From: Holothuria scabra | Taxonomy: Eukaryota > Echinodermata > Holothuroidea > Aspidochirotida > Holothuriidae | Length of the DNA stretch: 64,000 nucleotides | Reading direction: 5' to 3' | NCBI GenBank assembly: GCA_037179385.1 | Contig: CM074187.1 | Span: 2,356,001 to 2,420,000 of the forward strand | In this document: positions 24,301-35,960 of the stretch, in pieces | How positions within the stretch are numbered: position 1 is the stretch's first letter | Layout of the letters: the number at the start of each line of letters is the position of its first letter | Made by a program: the position numbers and the translations under genes | The notes under the pieces: generated by a model | Database searches by the model: none | The model's input: only the letters and a program-made list of their open reading frames with translations | What the model was told of the DNA's origin: nothing

Positions 24301-26281
24301 AAGCAAAGAGGCCATTAAAATGCCTCAACCATTCCTAAAATTGTTCAATTTCTGGAAGGGAATGTCTATGGAATCACTTTCACTGATCGTTAAAAACTTT
24401 TAGTTAAACATAATTCTCACTTCCCAACATTGGTGAATGTGTGAATGCCTTCGGTACACCTTTCCTTACGTCCCTACACTTTAAACCAAACCTTGTGACA
24501 TGATATCAAGTATGATATACTGTACTGTATAGCTTGATACCGTAAATGAATATGAAATCTAACATCACAAAACATGAGGATGTGCTGCACACCATGCAGT
24601 AACTTTACACTTACAGTTTCCATCAACGGCGGTAAAGGAAGAATTTGTTCTGCCTTTCCAGAAGGAAGATGGTAAAATTTCCAACTTTTTGTTTCCCCAA
24701 CAGTAGAAAAAAATGGCAGTAACTGAGAACAGGATGCTGTTGCAACAATGATTGAACAAGCCAATTCAAACACCAGCAAATATTCATGGGCACCTGTGAG
24801 TCCCTGTTATTTTGACCCATGCAAAGGGGGTGAAAAATGAAAAAAAAAGTTAAGACATTAGGCTTACCATAGACTTCTTTTTGTTTTTATAGAAAGGATT
24901 CCAGCCAATACTCATAACCATTTTGTGTACTTCACCATCATCAACTTTTGCCCAACCGAAGTAAACACCTGTAGAAAAGGATGCTGGCAGCTTGGCAACC
25001 ACCTCCTCAGGAAAATTTGCTGCAATCACAATTTAAAGAAACACATTTTATAAGCTTCATGTAACACATGTACCTATCGCAGGTATTCCCAACTTAAGGC
25101 ACTTGATGATGACAAGTGTGAGTGCCAAAAAGTTTTATAAAGCAATACATTGAAGTATAAATATAAATTAATAGACACACTGTACTTTAAACCCATGTAA
25201 AGATTTCTGTACTATGTGATGAGTTGCCCTACTTGATAAGCAACAAATCTAAAATAACTAGTCTGAACAGATTCCCAAAACATCCCCTGGAACCAGTGCA
25301 GAGTGATATGGAAGTTGTACTGTAGGCCTACATGTCACACCACTAGGTAACAAGTATACTTGGTCAATATGACACTGCAGTAATGAAATTGCTGACTGTA
25401 AATGAAAAGGCTTTTCAAAGTGCTGTGATTGATGATCATGTCAGCCTTGCACAAATGTTTGGACCCAGTTTGGAACCAGTACCAGTACCATGTAACCAGT
25501 ATTAAACATGTTATGGTAAAATTATACCCACATCACAATGGAAAACAGTTCCAAAGGGCTGAATTACCTTTTGCTTTTTACGGTTTCTTTACCATTACTT
25601 GCTAGGAATTATGAATCAAAACTGTGTGCCTTACTTTTGGAGATGTGAAACTTAGCAAAACACTTTATCCTGATAAAATGGCTGGGCCAGTACCAGAGGT
25701 TTTCAGATTTTGCATGGCTATTCAAACAATGAATTCTACCTCTACTACAGAACAGTGTCCTGTACAACCTACTACATTCCCCCAATGTATCTGGCACAGG
25801 CAGAGTCAGGGTTTCTGTCAGAGGGGGGAAAGGGGGGATTTGTCCCCCCCTTTCCAGAAGAGGGTGGGTAAAATCCCCCCCTTTTCATTTCCATAAAAAT
25901 TAGAAAATTGCCAATGTCTTGGTTTCTTACTTAAAATGACAACACTTTTGCAACAATGTCTGAACTTACACAAATAAATAGCCTTTAAAACCTTCAAATT
26001 ACACCTTACAGGGGCACTGAAGCAAGCTTTTGTCCTCCTGAACCCACTCATAACTTTAGCCTAGGACAGCATCAATTTGGACTTGGGGTTTAGCAGCAAT
26101 AAATCCCCCCCCCCTTTTTTTTGTGTTTCTGGCAGAATCCGTGGATAGAGTATAACATGGGACAAACATAAATTACATAAAATAAACTACACTTACCTGT
26201 GGGAATCCCCAATTCTTTGCTTCCTCTTCCAAATCCTTTGACAACTTTTCCTCTGGTAAAGTACGGTAAACATTCTCCCAT
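18224..26281 (-). CDS. RFK: Riboflavin kinase (ATP:riboflavin 5'-phosphotransferase), complete in four coding exons
   Basis: The enzyme phosphorylates riboflavin (vitamin B2) with ATP to give FMN, the first step of flavin cofactor synthesis. Exons on the minus strand are 26281-26197, 25019-24868, 19382-19280 and 18342-18224. All borders are GT/AG, with phases 1, 0 and 1 that join exactly. The product is 152 residues; human RFK is 155 and shows the same order of blocks. LPYFTRGKVVKGFGRGSKELG starts the domain, and IPT plus A-N-F-P across the first intron gives the PTAN nucleotide/metal-binding motif. GVYFGWAKV and SIGWNPFYKN follow. The Glu of METHILHTFKDDFYG matches the catalytic base of the family. 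DNFFQ is near the C-terminus. The start MGECLPYF was chosen because it aligns with the human start; in-frame upstream codons carry no conservation. Confidence 0.95.
19029..19150 (-). mobile_element. SINE fragment, minus orientation, RFK intron 3
   Basis: It reads GTTTTACAGCTCAGTTTCTAA and CCAATTGTTTTAAGTCAATC, the reverse complement of the 3' body of the SINE at 11340-11510 and close to the one at 5841-6070. The tRNA head is not recognisable here. Confidence 0.55.
19280..19382 (-). CDS. RFK: RFK exon 3
   Basis: The acceptor is CTGATATGCAG and the donor CTTG/GTATGT. It encodes ETHILHTFKDDFYG, carrying the presumed catalytic Glu at its first codon, then VLRVAVLGYIREERGFSSL, matching human NVAIVGYLRPEKNFDSL. 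Confidence 0.95.
19383..21364 (-). other. RFK intron 2, 3' part, no further gene seen
   Basis: Mostly AT-rich spacer. A CAAAATGGCG on the minus strand near 20.92 kb resembles a promoter-associated ATGGCG motif, but its frame closes after 11 codons and nothing splices to it. Confidence 0.5.
21365..21552. repeat. Near-identical 94-bp tandem duplication
   Basis: Copies 21365-21458 and 21459-21552 appear to differ at one base (TTAAGCTTAAAC against TTAAACTTAAAC). The near identity points to a recent duplication, or an assembly duplication, within RFK intron 2. Confidence 0.92.
21553..24599 (-). other. RFK intron 2, 5' part
   Basis: The 22.0-22.9 kb part is richer in CpG than its surroundings and has short open frames on both strands, none recognisable. 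A small inverted repeat at 22748-22856 and a poly-T run near 23.92 kb are the only structures I can point to. Confidence 0.45.
22748..22856. repeat. Short inverted-repeat element (GTCCTTGAAC family)
   Basis: The arm GAGTCCTTGAACGGGACT is mirrored by GTCTTGTTCAAGGACTA. The inner GGTCCTACCGTTAAGC recurs, in reverse orientation, at 29798-29850 next to GTCCTTAAACAGGAC. It is probably a MITE. Confidence 0.5.
24600..24765. repeat. Dispersed repeat, copy 1 (partner at 25798-26122)
   Basis: CTTTCCAGAAG, GGTAAAAT and GTTGCAACAATG..TGAAC occur in the same order in the copy at 25.8 kb. It lies in RFK intron 2, about 100 bp downstream of exon 2 in the direction of transcription. Confidence 0.5.
24868..25019 (-). 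CDS. RFK: RFK exon 2
   Basis: The acceptor is TGTGATTGCAG and the donor ATG/GTAAGCC. It encodes the completed Ala, then NFPEEVVAKLP, GVYFGWAKVDDGEVHKMV and SIGWNPFYKNKKKSM. Human RFK shows GIYYGWASVGSGDVHKMV at the same place. Confidence 0.96.
25798..26122. mobile_element. Putative MITE-like repeat in RFK intron 1
   Basis: It begins TTTCTGTCAGAGGGGGG and ends near a CCCCCC-rich stretch followed by TTTCTGGCAGAATCC, so the two ends are roughly inverted. The inside matches the repeat at 24600-24765. No target duplication is clear. Confidence 0.4.
26197..26281 (-). CDS. RFK: RFK exon 1 (start codon exon)
   Basis: ATG at 26281-26279 and donor CACAG/GTAAGT. It encodes 28 residues, MGECLPYFTRGKVVKGFGRG and SKELGIPT, matching human MRHLPYFCRGQVVRGFGRG. 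Confidence 0.95.
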
Positions 26282-27897
26282 TGTACAGTATCTCAAATAT
26301 GCTTTCAGCATTAGCAACTCACAGGGTACAACTCATTCGCAAGGAGGAAAAAACTGGAAAATAAAATTGCTCCTGGTATGTTTTCGAGTTAAAAGTACTG
26401 AAAGACACATGGATAGGATGAAGGGCAGGAAATTACAATCTTCTCACAAAATGTCTGTCAATTACAGGATCTGATGATGGTTTTAATCTGTGAAAAATGA
26501 TAAACACCAACATTTAAAGTTTCCATGTGATACAAATTCTTGCAAAAATAATCTTTGCAATGTAGCTTCAGGTTGAAATGATGGTAATGATAGTTAAACA
26601 ACTAAAACACAGTAGGGTGAAGTTTTTTCTTTATATAAAACACAGCAGGTTAATGAAAAAGTTGTAAAGGTATTCAGAATTCCTCACCATGCAGGTATCA
26701 TAAAGTCATTACAAGTTTTCCAAAGCAAAACAATGACACAAATTTTTCCAAACTTGGAGACCAATTTGAACAATCTGCACAAGGATGCCACTGTACTATG
26801 ATATTGGCTCATGTGAAGCCTACTTTTGTATGATACAAAATTCACAGCAGGTAACTTATGATGGATCTGTTTACTGTCGTTATACATGTTACAAAACAAC
26901 CAGTGACAGATTTCATCTTATTCTTTTATATTCATGAGCTTCATTTTCAAGTATTTCAGTCACTGATTGGTTCTGATCGATGGATGCAAATTATGAAAGG
27001 TGGAGAGTGACATGTAATTGTCATTAAATTGCTCCACCTTGTGCAGACACAAACCAAGTTTATTGCCTCAGGCATTCTAAGCCCTTATGCAGTTTGTTTA
27101 AACCAGAGCACATGCTGTGTAAAGTAACTGCTCCGCATCTTTTATAACTTTTTGTTTTTAAGTATGGACACTGTATGTTAATGGAATTCAAGAAGTCTGC
27201 AAAACATCAGGATTACTAGCACTGCATTTAAAGAAGAGGTTTGCAGACATCAGTTGGATAGGCAACCAATTTTAAAAAAAAAAAAACAGCAGTGCTGTGT
27301 TATAATGAACACTAGCAAAGCAGCTTATCCACATTTTCCAATACATTTACAGAATATGAAATCTTGGTTTTAGCGAAATAGTAAAACAGGTATGTCTGGA
27401 ATTTATGTTTGCTGTACCACACAACAACCGTCAGGCCTTTGGCAAGCTATTCACTGTAAACATTCCCTATCTTTCAGATGGCTAAAGTTTAATGTACACT
27501 AGATGGCCAAAATTCGAGTAAAAATCTTCAATGATGTTTCAATGACATTAACAAAACAAAGGTAAAAAGAAGAGCAAAATAAATGTAACATCCTATTTCA
27601 GAATTTGGCAACTTTTGCTGTTTTTGTGTTCTATTGAATACATAATTAAGTGGAGGCATGGCTTTTTCATAATTTAGAGTACTATGTTGAGCTATGGCAG
27701 GCCCTTACTGCTCAAACGATTAGGGCTTCATGCTCTCACTGGTACTTGTACTGGCACTAGCCTACTCCTCATATTTGAGGAGTAACTATAGAATCCATGG
27801 CCACTTAAAGGTTGCTTCTTCACATCTGGTGCTCGGCTGCTCAGTAGAAGATGCTAATAGCTCAACATAATGACTAAATTCATGATTAATCTTTTTT
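26282..27897. other. Upstream flank of RFK, no gene seen
   Basis: This should contain the RFK promoter and 5' untranslated region, but I see no convincing CpG-rich core or conserved promoter word. The rest is AT-rich spacer with a poly-A run near 27.28 kb. Confidence 0.4.
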
Positions 27898-29720
27898 CAG
27901 TGGATGCAAAAATGTTCAGATGCAGAGTCAATTTTTTTCCACTTTTTCTAATGTAGCCTAAGTCCTTTCCAAGCATATATTCTGAGCAGTATTTGCACTG
28001 GGTAGGAAATTCGTACCCGAGTACCTGAACCTTATTACCCGTCGGGTACCTGGGTACCCAATCGTAAACCTTGCAACATCTTTCGTCCAGCCCGGGCTGA
28101 GCTAGGCTATGCACTGTATAGTACGCATAGTATGCACAGTATAGTACGTAGCTATACTGTTTTGTGAAATGGAGCGGATGTTAGAAACACACATCGCTGG
28201 AATTGTTTCTGGAAAAGCACAATTTAACTCTATACAGCACAGGGTGTCGATCCATACCCCCAAAAATATTACCATTTTGTAGAATTCATAAAACAACCCC
28301 TTTACATCCTACAGCCTTCCCCTTGGTATCAAATGATTGGGAACAAAAAGATCTGTCTAATAATAATAATTTTCTTGGGTGGTGTCTCCGAAGAATTTTT
28401 GGGAAAATCCTGCCGATTGTATGAGTCTCCTAAAAAAAGTGCGAAAAAATGGAAAAATACGTAAAATTTACAAAAAAATCGTGAGGGCACAAAAAAAAAA
28501 TGAAAATCCTTCGACTATACTTTATGTTAATAGATTACAGATCCAAGATACTAAAAAGTGAAAAGATTTTTGCATGTCTGGGTTTGTTTTTCTTAATTTT
28601 TGAAAAATCCTTCAAAAATCATCAAAAATTGCCCAAAAACAGCCCTCAGAAAAAAAATTGTATCTCCGTCATTTTACGGTCGATTTTTAAAAACTTTGCA
28701 CCATTCAACTCAGCACAGGCTTGGGATCTCTGCCAGCCTAAGCAAAATGCAATTAGTGCCATCTATCTGTAAGGGAGAGCTAAAAGTTAAGTACCCCCGT
28801 GAATTCTGGAACAAATTTGCGGAACTGGTTCTACACATATGTATGACAATCATATGCAACAGCATGGTGACAAGATCATCTTCGTAAGATGAGCTACAAA
28901 TGGGGTAAAAAACCATTCCAAACGGGGTATGTAAACCTGTTTGGGAACAAAACGTGGCTAGGTAGTACTTTTGGGATTTCTGGGTGAGTTTTTACAGATT
29001 GTTTTGTCGAAATTTTTGATAATTTCGACAATTTGGTAACCTTTGGTGGTAACGTTTAGTGACGTTAGGCACATACAGTACAGAAAATAGGTTTCCATAG
29101 ACTTAGTGTGGAGTGTGAAGTGAGTGTGCTGTAGTGTAAAGGGTTAACAAAAGCACATTATGGAAACAAACAAGTTAAGCAACTTCAATTCAAATAATTG
29201 TGAATGAGATGTGGGTTAATACATTTGTTACTTTCAATAACCAGGTTATTTTTCGAAGATCAAAAAGAAAACGCTACCCGGGTAGCAATTTTCTACCCGG
29301 GTAGCAAGAACGTGGGTCGGGTACCTGGTGCAAACACTAGTTCTGAGTGGATGCACAAATGCTCGGATTGCAGTGGGTGTTTTGTTTAATTTGAGAAGAA
29401 GTCATTGCTATTCATGCATCAAAAACCACAAGTCTATTTGGGGTGGATGTGCAGATGCTCAGATGTGGAGTCAATTCGTTTATTGTAAGTTGGAAATTAC
29501 ATTTTTTTCTAATCTAAGTCATTTCCAAGCATATTCTGAGTGGATGGGGATGCTCAGATGGATGCACAGTGGAAAATCATAAAATGGTTTAGTGTTACTG
29601 CTAATAAGTTTTATTTGAAAACAAGTCAGTTTTATCCATTCCCTAAATGGCCCAAACACATTTTGGAGGAGATGCATACCAATGCATGGATGTAGAGTCA
29701 ATTGTTTTGCATTGTCGCAT
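27898..29720. repeat. Degenerate tandem array, about 90-120 bp unit, split by a hAT insertion
   Basis: Units contain GTGGATGCA.AAATG.TCAGATG, GGAGTCAATT and TCCAAGCATAT..TCTGAG. One unit ends at 27986, just where the hAT element begins; others start near 29340, 29443, 29540 and 29671. The array predates the transposon. Confidence 0.6.
27987..29339. mobile_element. 1.35-kb non-autonomous hAT element (GGGTACCC family)
   Basis: The ends CAGTATTTGCACTGGG and CCTGGTGCAAACACTA form an inverted repeat. Flanking 8-mers ATTCTGAG (27979-27986) and GTTCTGAG (29340-29347) agree at 7 of 8, although the flanks are themselves tandem-repeat units. Internal GGTACCTGGGTACCC-like motifs and the CGGATGTTAGAAACACACATCG block match the 432-bp copy at 14642-15073 in reverse. 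There is no transposase. Confidence 0.8.
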
Positions 29721-30486
29721 CACATCTGTGTATCCTGATGCTACATAAGTGGTTTAAAGAGTGGCCCTGTATTCCATAATTGTACCATGTAAAAGGTAGT
29801 CCTTAAACAGGACAGGGTGTACTAGGCTTAACGGTAGGACCTAATACATACACGGTCCTTGGTCATATGCCTCACAACCTTCCAAAATAGCCTAGGCTTT
29901 CGGGAATGCCGAAGTAAATGTGTTGGCAAATCAATTCGACATTGGCAAAAATTTTGCGGAGGCGATAGATTGCGTGACATTGTACAGTAACATAATGGTA
30001 CAAAAGTTGCACAATACAACCTCACAAAATCACAATATGCGTGACGAGCACAGTGCAGCTCCTCAACTTCGTGCCAACTCGTGGTGGCACTCTGCTTAGA
30101 TAGTATCGAAGGAGTATCGAAGGTTGTCCTCTTTTCCTCTTTTCTGTCATGAGGGAATGGACACCCTAAGAATTCCTCACCTAAAGGAGGAATGATATAT
30201 AAATCCGTTGATATGAAAATGGGATAAATTTTAAGGAAATTGTTTAATATGTTCCAGGAAAGTAAACTTCAAATCCAAATGTGGAACCGCTACAAAGCCA
30301 TAATGTTGGGATCTCTTGCGCACTATGGCCAAGGACTCTAGGCTAGTGCAGAGCAAAAAATGTAGGCCTAGCATAAAGAGCATGGTTTTACATGGATGGT
30401 ACATGAAGCATTAAGTCACATAATGTAGGCACAGCAAAACTTGTCATTAGGTAACTTAAAAACAGCCCTAGGCCCCACACCGGAAA
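29721..30486. other. Spacer with short repeat copies
   Basis: It contains the second copy of the GTCCTTAAACAGGAC/GGTAGGACC repeat (29798-29850) and a CCAACTCGTGGTGGCACTCTG word near 30075. That word belongs to the dispersed family seen at 44.5, 46.5, 48.3 and 55.1 kb. No gene was seen. Confidence 0.4.
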
Positions 30487-31430
30487 TAGGGTTTCACGAT
30501 CCCACTGATAATTGGTACCGTCGGTACTGCCGCAAATGGTACCGGTAACCGTAGTACCGGTACCAGAAGAGTAAAAAGTAGGATTTGTATCACATGCAAA
30601 ATACCCGTAAAAATACGATGCATTGACATAAGTGAAGTCTTCTGATAATCCCTGCCTCCCGTTTCAGTATTTTTTATAACATTTAGTTACCTCACACTCA
30701 ACAAATCGGTAAACAAAAAAAAGAAATAACCTCTCTGCAAATTTAGTGTCCGATAAATACCGGACAGACAATAAATCAGCGCCGCACGCCAGCACGGGAG
30801 CTAGCCCCACAAGATGACAAGAGCACTCAGAATTGTAATGAAGATTGCAAAAAATATTTCTGCAAATTATGACAACCCCCCTCCTAAAGTATAACCAAAA
30901 GTTATTTCGTAGAACTTAACAAAAGTATTTCCATAAAAGACTGATTCATCAAGCTTTCATCCCGCCGAGTTATCAGTATCAAAACTAAATCAAAGTGCTT
31001 CATGATTGAATTTACGAATGCATCGCGCAGCAATCCGTTGTACAATAACACTATACTGTTCTCCAGTACGTAGCTATCAATACAACAAAACAAGTGAGTT
31101 AATCAGGTGAATCAGTCCCATTGCTTCACTGTGTAAATTTCTGAAAGAACATTCGTTGCGTTGGTACGTAAGTTTTTCTTCCACAGACATAGACAGTGAG
31201 CGTTATGGAGCAGTCCCATTGAATCACTGTGTTAGAATCAGAAATCGTTGATGCAACGTTCATGTCAGAGCTTGCAATGCTAAGATTCTTTGTCTGCTTA
31301 CAACAAATTTCTCAATCGTATAATGTTGTGTGTTATCGTAATCAAAGTGAATTCTACCAATCAACACATGGTATCTATTCTTAATACACCATGTGAAAGC
31401 ATTTGCTGATGAGCAGCGACCATTCGGGGG

Positions 31431-31694
31431 TTGCACAGAATGTCGAAAGAAAGAAAGAGCCCTGTTAGTGTGGAACGTACTCGTTCTGCGAAAGTAACGT
31501 TAAACAGCACTTTCCGAAATTCTTAGGGGATTTGTGACTGAAATAGTGCAAAATGATTATCAAGTGAATGTTCCCTGTTTGTATTGCAATGCTTAGAGAC
31601 ACGGCGCATTTATCAAATGGGTTTTTGTTTCTTTCAAGTATCATTCTAATTCAAATGCTTTATTTTTGAGAAAAGATTTTCACCTCTAAGTTGA
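31431..31694. repeat. Direct repeat inside the hAT element, left copy
   Basis: It is colinear with 35579-35844, with shared words AAAATGATTATCAAGTGA and CATTTATCAAATGG and moderate divergence. It flanks the transposase-bearing core. Confidence 0.85.
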
Positions 31695-32146
31695 CTAATC
31701 ATGCCCCGTCTAAATACACAATCAGGGATTAAGTGGCAACAGAAAAAAAATCCCACAGCTATGCGCTGGCCTACACACATGCACGCGCGAAGCGCTGCGC
31801 CACTCCGGCCAGGGGTCCAGGGGCTCCCTTAAGGGCCCCTGGTGGGGGTCCAGGGGGCGAAGCCCCCGGAAGCTCCAGCAATTTAGGAGTTTTAGCACCC
31901 ATTTACTCAAGTTTTAAATAACATATTACTGTAAAAGATGAAACAAAGTCAAGCCCAGTACATACATTCAAAAGTACAAAATGAGTGCTTTCCACCCTAC
32001 AAGGGGTATTAGCCAGAGAAAAGTGAGTAAAGTGACCTTCTCATTAAAATACATACTGAACTTGTTACAGTAAGAGGTCAAAATAAAGTTTTGCAAAAAC
32101 ACACCTACCTTGCATATTTTTAAAATTGGAACATGCTATATAGGGT

Positions 32147-34725
32147 CTACAATTTTTGTTGACGCTTCTGCTGAATAACCTTCAGCCGCTTCTGCTTGAG
32201 AATGGAGGCTTGCTGAATGCGAATTCTTTCCTTTACTTTTTGAGCAAGTGCATGGATGCTTTCTCTGGAAGCCTTTTTGTGTTTCCTCTCACTTGTTGCA
32301 TTTTTTTTCTTAAAACGGCTATACGCTGTTCTAACATGATATGCCACTGATACATCTACAGGAGATTTCAACCTGTTTTCACGGTGGTAACGTTGCACTG
32401 ATGTCTGCTTAGTAGCTAGCAAGTCATACTTAATTGTCTGTATGGCTGAAAAAGTACTAGTATGTATGCGATTTGTTTTAGCTGTAATAATGTCATTCAT
32501 CATACTAAAGCTTTGTTCTACCCTTGGTCCTGTGAAAACAGAAAGAGCACATAGAATGACAGGTTTCATAGCAGGATACACTTTAAAGACCTTCCACCAC
32601 CATTTGTCCACACGTGTACTTTCATCAAAGTGTGGGAGAGTCTGATAGTTTAACTGCATTTGCCTTGCAGCTTGATCAAAGGCATCATAGTCTTCATTTC
32701 TCATATGATGTGAAAAAGCATTTGCCAGTTTCTTCAAATGTTCATGAGTCATACTATGTCCTTGGGCTTTTGGGTCTATTGAAGATAAAAGTTTCAATAC
32801 ACAGTTCTGCAAAGGCAATTTCTGCTGCATATACTTTCCAGTTGTAAGGTATGCCTTCCTAACATTGCAGATGATAGTTTGCATGGCCTCTGCTTTCATA
32901 GTTAAAAGGAGTTGTTCTGCATTTCTGCCAACAAATATCTGTGATGCTTTGAGAACATGCTGGTTAAGATTAAGTTCTTGGAGTCTCTTTGGAGAAAGTC
33001 CTGAGATGGATTCTTGTTTCACAAAGCAAGCAAGAAAACTCTTGAAAATTTCAACTAACTCATCATGCAGACGATGCATTTGGGGTACTTTCTGTTCAAA
33101 AACCAAAACAAATGATTTGAACAATGGCAAAACAGCAGAGTACAAGTTGAGATAGTGTTTTTTTCCTCTGGCCATGAGGTTTTTTCACAATTCTTTCCTT
33201 TCTTCCCTGCCCTAGATTTGTTAAGCATTTTTGCTGAAGTTTTTCTAGGATTGCCTTGAGCTGATGCCTTTGTTTCACTGTGAGATTGTACTGTGAAATA
33301 ACTTTGTTGAAAGTAGGCAGGTACTTCACCTTATCTATCCCAATCCATGCAAAGTAAAACAAAGTCAAGGGATCAATCATATCAAGGATCCTGATACTAA
33401 CATCAAAAGAGGATAACCAGCAATGAGCTATCCGTTGCTGAGGTAATTTATAGTCAAGTCCAAACAAATCAGTCATTTCCTGTAAGTATTGCGCAAGATC
33501 AGGCGAATACTGGAAATCCCTATACAAATCATCACACAAGTATTCAATATGATTGTCAAAGTGGCTACAAAACTTCTTTACACAATTATGAATATGATGG
33601 CAAATATCTCCATCTATGTTCAGAAGGTTAGGATTTGCTTCTCTGAGTTTTGCTTCAAATCCATTGTGCTTTCCTCTCATATATGCTGCTGAGTCACTTA
33701 GTGAGGATATAATGTTCTTCAAAGGTATTCCATCCTTTTCAAAAGATTCTTTGACTGCTTGAAAAACTGTCTCTGCATTAACAACTGTTAAACTAACTGA
33801 AGTTTTTTTTCTCAAAGTCCCCTCGACTAACTGAAGTGTAATGCTGTACTACACACTCACCCAAGGTATCTGAAAAGAATGACACTAGTATGGATAGGAT
33901 ACGCTGATTGGATCCCTTTGTAGTACACTCATCAAGGTTAATTGAGAATGGTTTCTCTTTTAACTCATGAACAAGACGTTTATGGATAACTTCAGCCACA
34001 CCCTCTTTAAGTATGTAGGCACAGCTAGTCCTTTCCATGGATAAATCTTGCAAGACAATATTATCCCTGGCCAATTCCTGTGAAAGATCTAGTATGTGAG
34101 GAGCTACTGAAAATGGTAAACTATGTTCTGCTATAAAAGAAACAACCATTGCTTCAGCATTACCCTTACGATCTAAAAAACATGAATTTGGTGTCAACTT
34201 CGGTTCCACTTTTCCAGAACAAGATGCAACATTATGTACATTTGGGGGAGCTCCATATGGAATGTTTGACCCACAAGGTGTAGCATTAACACTTGACTCT
34301 GGAGATGGAATTTCGAGACTTATTGGTGTGACGAGCTGAGCTGTAGACAATGACTTGGTTTTCAGTTAACTAACTGCAATACTTCCTTTTTTTATAGCAG
34401 AAGTTCTTTGAAAAACTGATGGAAGGGTGGAATTTGTCATAAATACCTTCCGATTTTCAATGTGTTTCTTTTTTGTCCCATGAGCAAGTAAGTCTCTTTT
34501 CCCTCCATTTGCGTACTTCAGGTCACAATTACAAACAATACATCTTGCTAACCCAGGTCTGTCAATTTTACGAATGTAATCAGACAAAAAATAACCGTCT
34601 CTATCTTTTTCTTCCAGCCACTTCCAATTCCACTTATCTCTGACTGACTTGTTGATTTCTTTTACATTCGCTTCCCGCATGACTTCCATTTTGTTTACAA
34701 TCCAGTAAACATAAAACTTGACCAC
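32147..34725 (-). pseudogene. hAT-superfamily transposase, broken by one stop and two frameshifts
   Basis: Four consecutive minus-strand frames form one ancestral protein of roughly 840 residues. Frame 34725-34366 (119 aa) has a BED-like zinc finger, with Cys-x2-Cys in CIVCNCDLKYA and His-x5-His in HGTKKKH. Frame 34350-33793 is in the same register after a single TAA and carries FSINLDECTTKGS, matching the first catalytic Asp region. Frame 33815-33096 carries SDSAAYMRGKHNGF, the second Asp region. Frame 33175-32147 (342 aa) carries PRVEQSFSMMNDIITAKTNR, the C-terminal dimerisation/Glu motif. Both frame changes fall on A-runs (near 33808 and 33160), which could be true decay or homopolymer sequencing errors. 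The overall arrangement resembles ZBED/ZMYM-type hAT proteins. Confidence 0.85.
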
Positions 34726-35578
34726 ATTAGAATAGGCCTAGGCTACGCCACAGTACACACACAGCCTAACGACCTAGGGCTGTATGTGTAGAGCCTAGCC
34801 TAGCCTAGGCCTAATGTTAATGAATAACGTTACGTCTAATTGAGATAAAACTTTAGCCTTTCTATTTACTTCAGTTTTCGCTAAATCCCACAGAGGTTAT
34901 GTCCAAAGTAAGTTAGTTTCGGTGATAGTAGCAATATAAAAGTCAAAACCTACTTGGATTCACAAAATTAACGGGATATTTTTCAATACAGCAGCCCACC
35001 TGTAACTGGTTGAAAACGTGTTACTATCGTGTGGAGCGAAGTATAGCGCGGCGATCGGGGATGTACGTGTACGTACATAGGACTTGGCCGCCCGGTTCAT
35101 GTATCGTATCGATCGTTACGTACGGCGAGGGTCATGTGCACAGACCTAGTTAAAAGTTAGCAGATAGCTAGATAGATGCAAAATCCAACGCGGGAAAGAA
35201 CTATGGAGTTTTAACAAGAAGAGTGCGCTGTGTGGCTGTTGCGACTAACCTACATAGGCGAATTATCTATGAGCGTAAGTTACTAATAAACAATGCAGTA
35301 TGCTGCATTTGGTGCGAAATCCTGGACTTCTACTTCCTTTTATTTCTATGGTGAGCTCCGCTCTCCAGCCGTTAAACATAGAGCAGGGCTTCGGCTTTGA
35401 TATTATAAGTTCCCATCGTGAAAACTAACACTCTGCTTACAGTGTGGCATCATACGTAAAATCCCGGGGAGAAATTTCGCCAAATATTAAAAAATCCGGA
35501 TTTCCGGATTTATCCGGAAGTCTTACATCCCTGCACAAAGTGAAGGCGAGGCTAGCGCTGGCAGGGATTGTTCTGAGA

Positions 35579-35844
35579 TTGCGCAGAATGTCTAAAGAAA
35601 GCAAGTTCCTTTTTAGTGTGGAGGGTACTAGTTTTGTGGAAGTAACGTTAAACGGCAATTTCCAAAATTCTTAGGTGGGATTTGTGACTGAAATGGTGCA
35701 AAATGATTATCAAGTGACTATTCCCTGTTTATATTGTAATGTTTAGAGACATGGGGCATTTATCAAATGGATTTTTGTTACATTTTAGTATCATTCTATT
35801 TTAAATGCTCAAATTTTGAGAAAATATTTTTACCTCACAGTTGA
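35579..35844. repeat. Direct repeat inside the hAT element, right copy
   Basis: It matches 31431-31694. It starts shortly after the possible inner element end at 35534 and stops just before the GGTACC-rich right terminus. Confidence 0.85.
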
Positions 35845-35960
35845 GTACCAGTCTCCACGATACTTCGGTACCTTTAGGTTGGTGGTACCGTACCATACTG
35901 GTACCGGTACGTACCCGTACTTCCGGAAATACCGGTATACCGTGAAACCTTAACCGGGAA

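Larger units (their letters stand above)
30487..35952 (-). mobile_element. 5.5-kb hAT transposon carrying a decayed transposase gene
   Basis: The left end TAGGGTTTCACGATC and the complement of the right end, TAAGGTTTCACGGTA, form the terminal inverted repeat. The flanking 8-mers are ACCGGAAA (30479-30486) and ACCGGGAA (35953-35960), 7 of 8 identical. Subterminal GGTACCG words are frequent at both ends. The minus-strand transposase relic occupies 32147-34725. A roughly 265-bp segment is present twice in direct orientation (31431-31694 and 35579-35844), and CAGGGATTAAG at 31729 faces CTTACATCCCTG ending at 35534. The transposase-bearing core may therefore be a second hAT element nested in the first. 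Confidence 0.8.

Noticed and set aside
31735..31890. GC-rich paired frames on both strands
   Set aside because: A GGGGTCCAGGGGGC..GCCCCC low-complexity hairpin inside the hAT element, not coding.
32442..33155. Several plus-strand frames of 60-100 codons
   Set aside because: Shadows of the minus-strand transposase.
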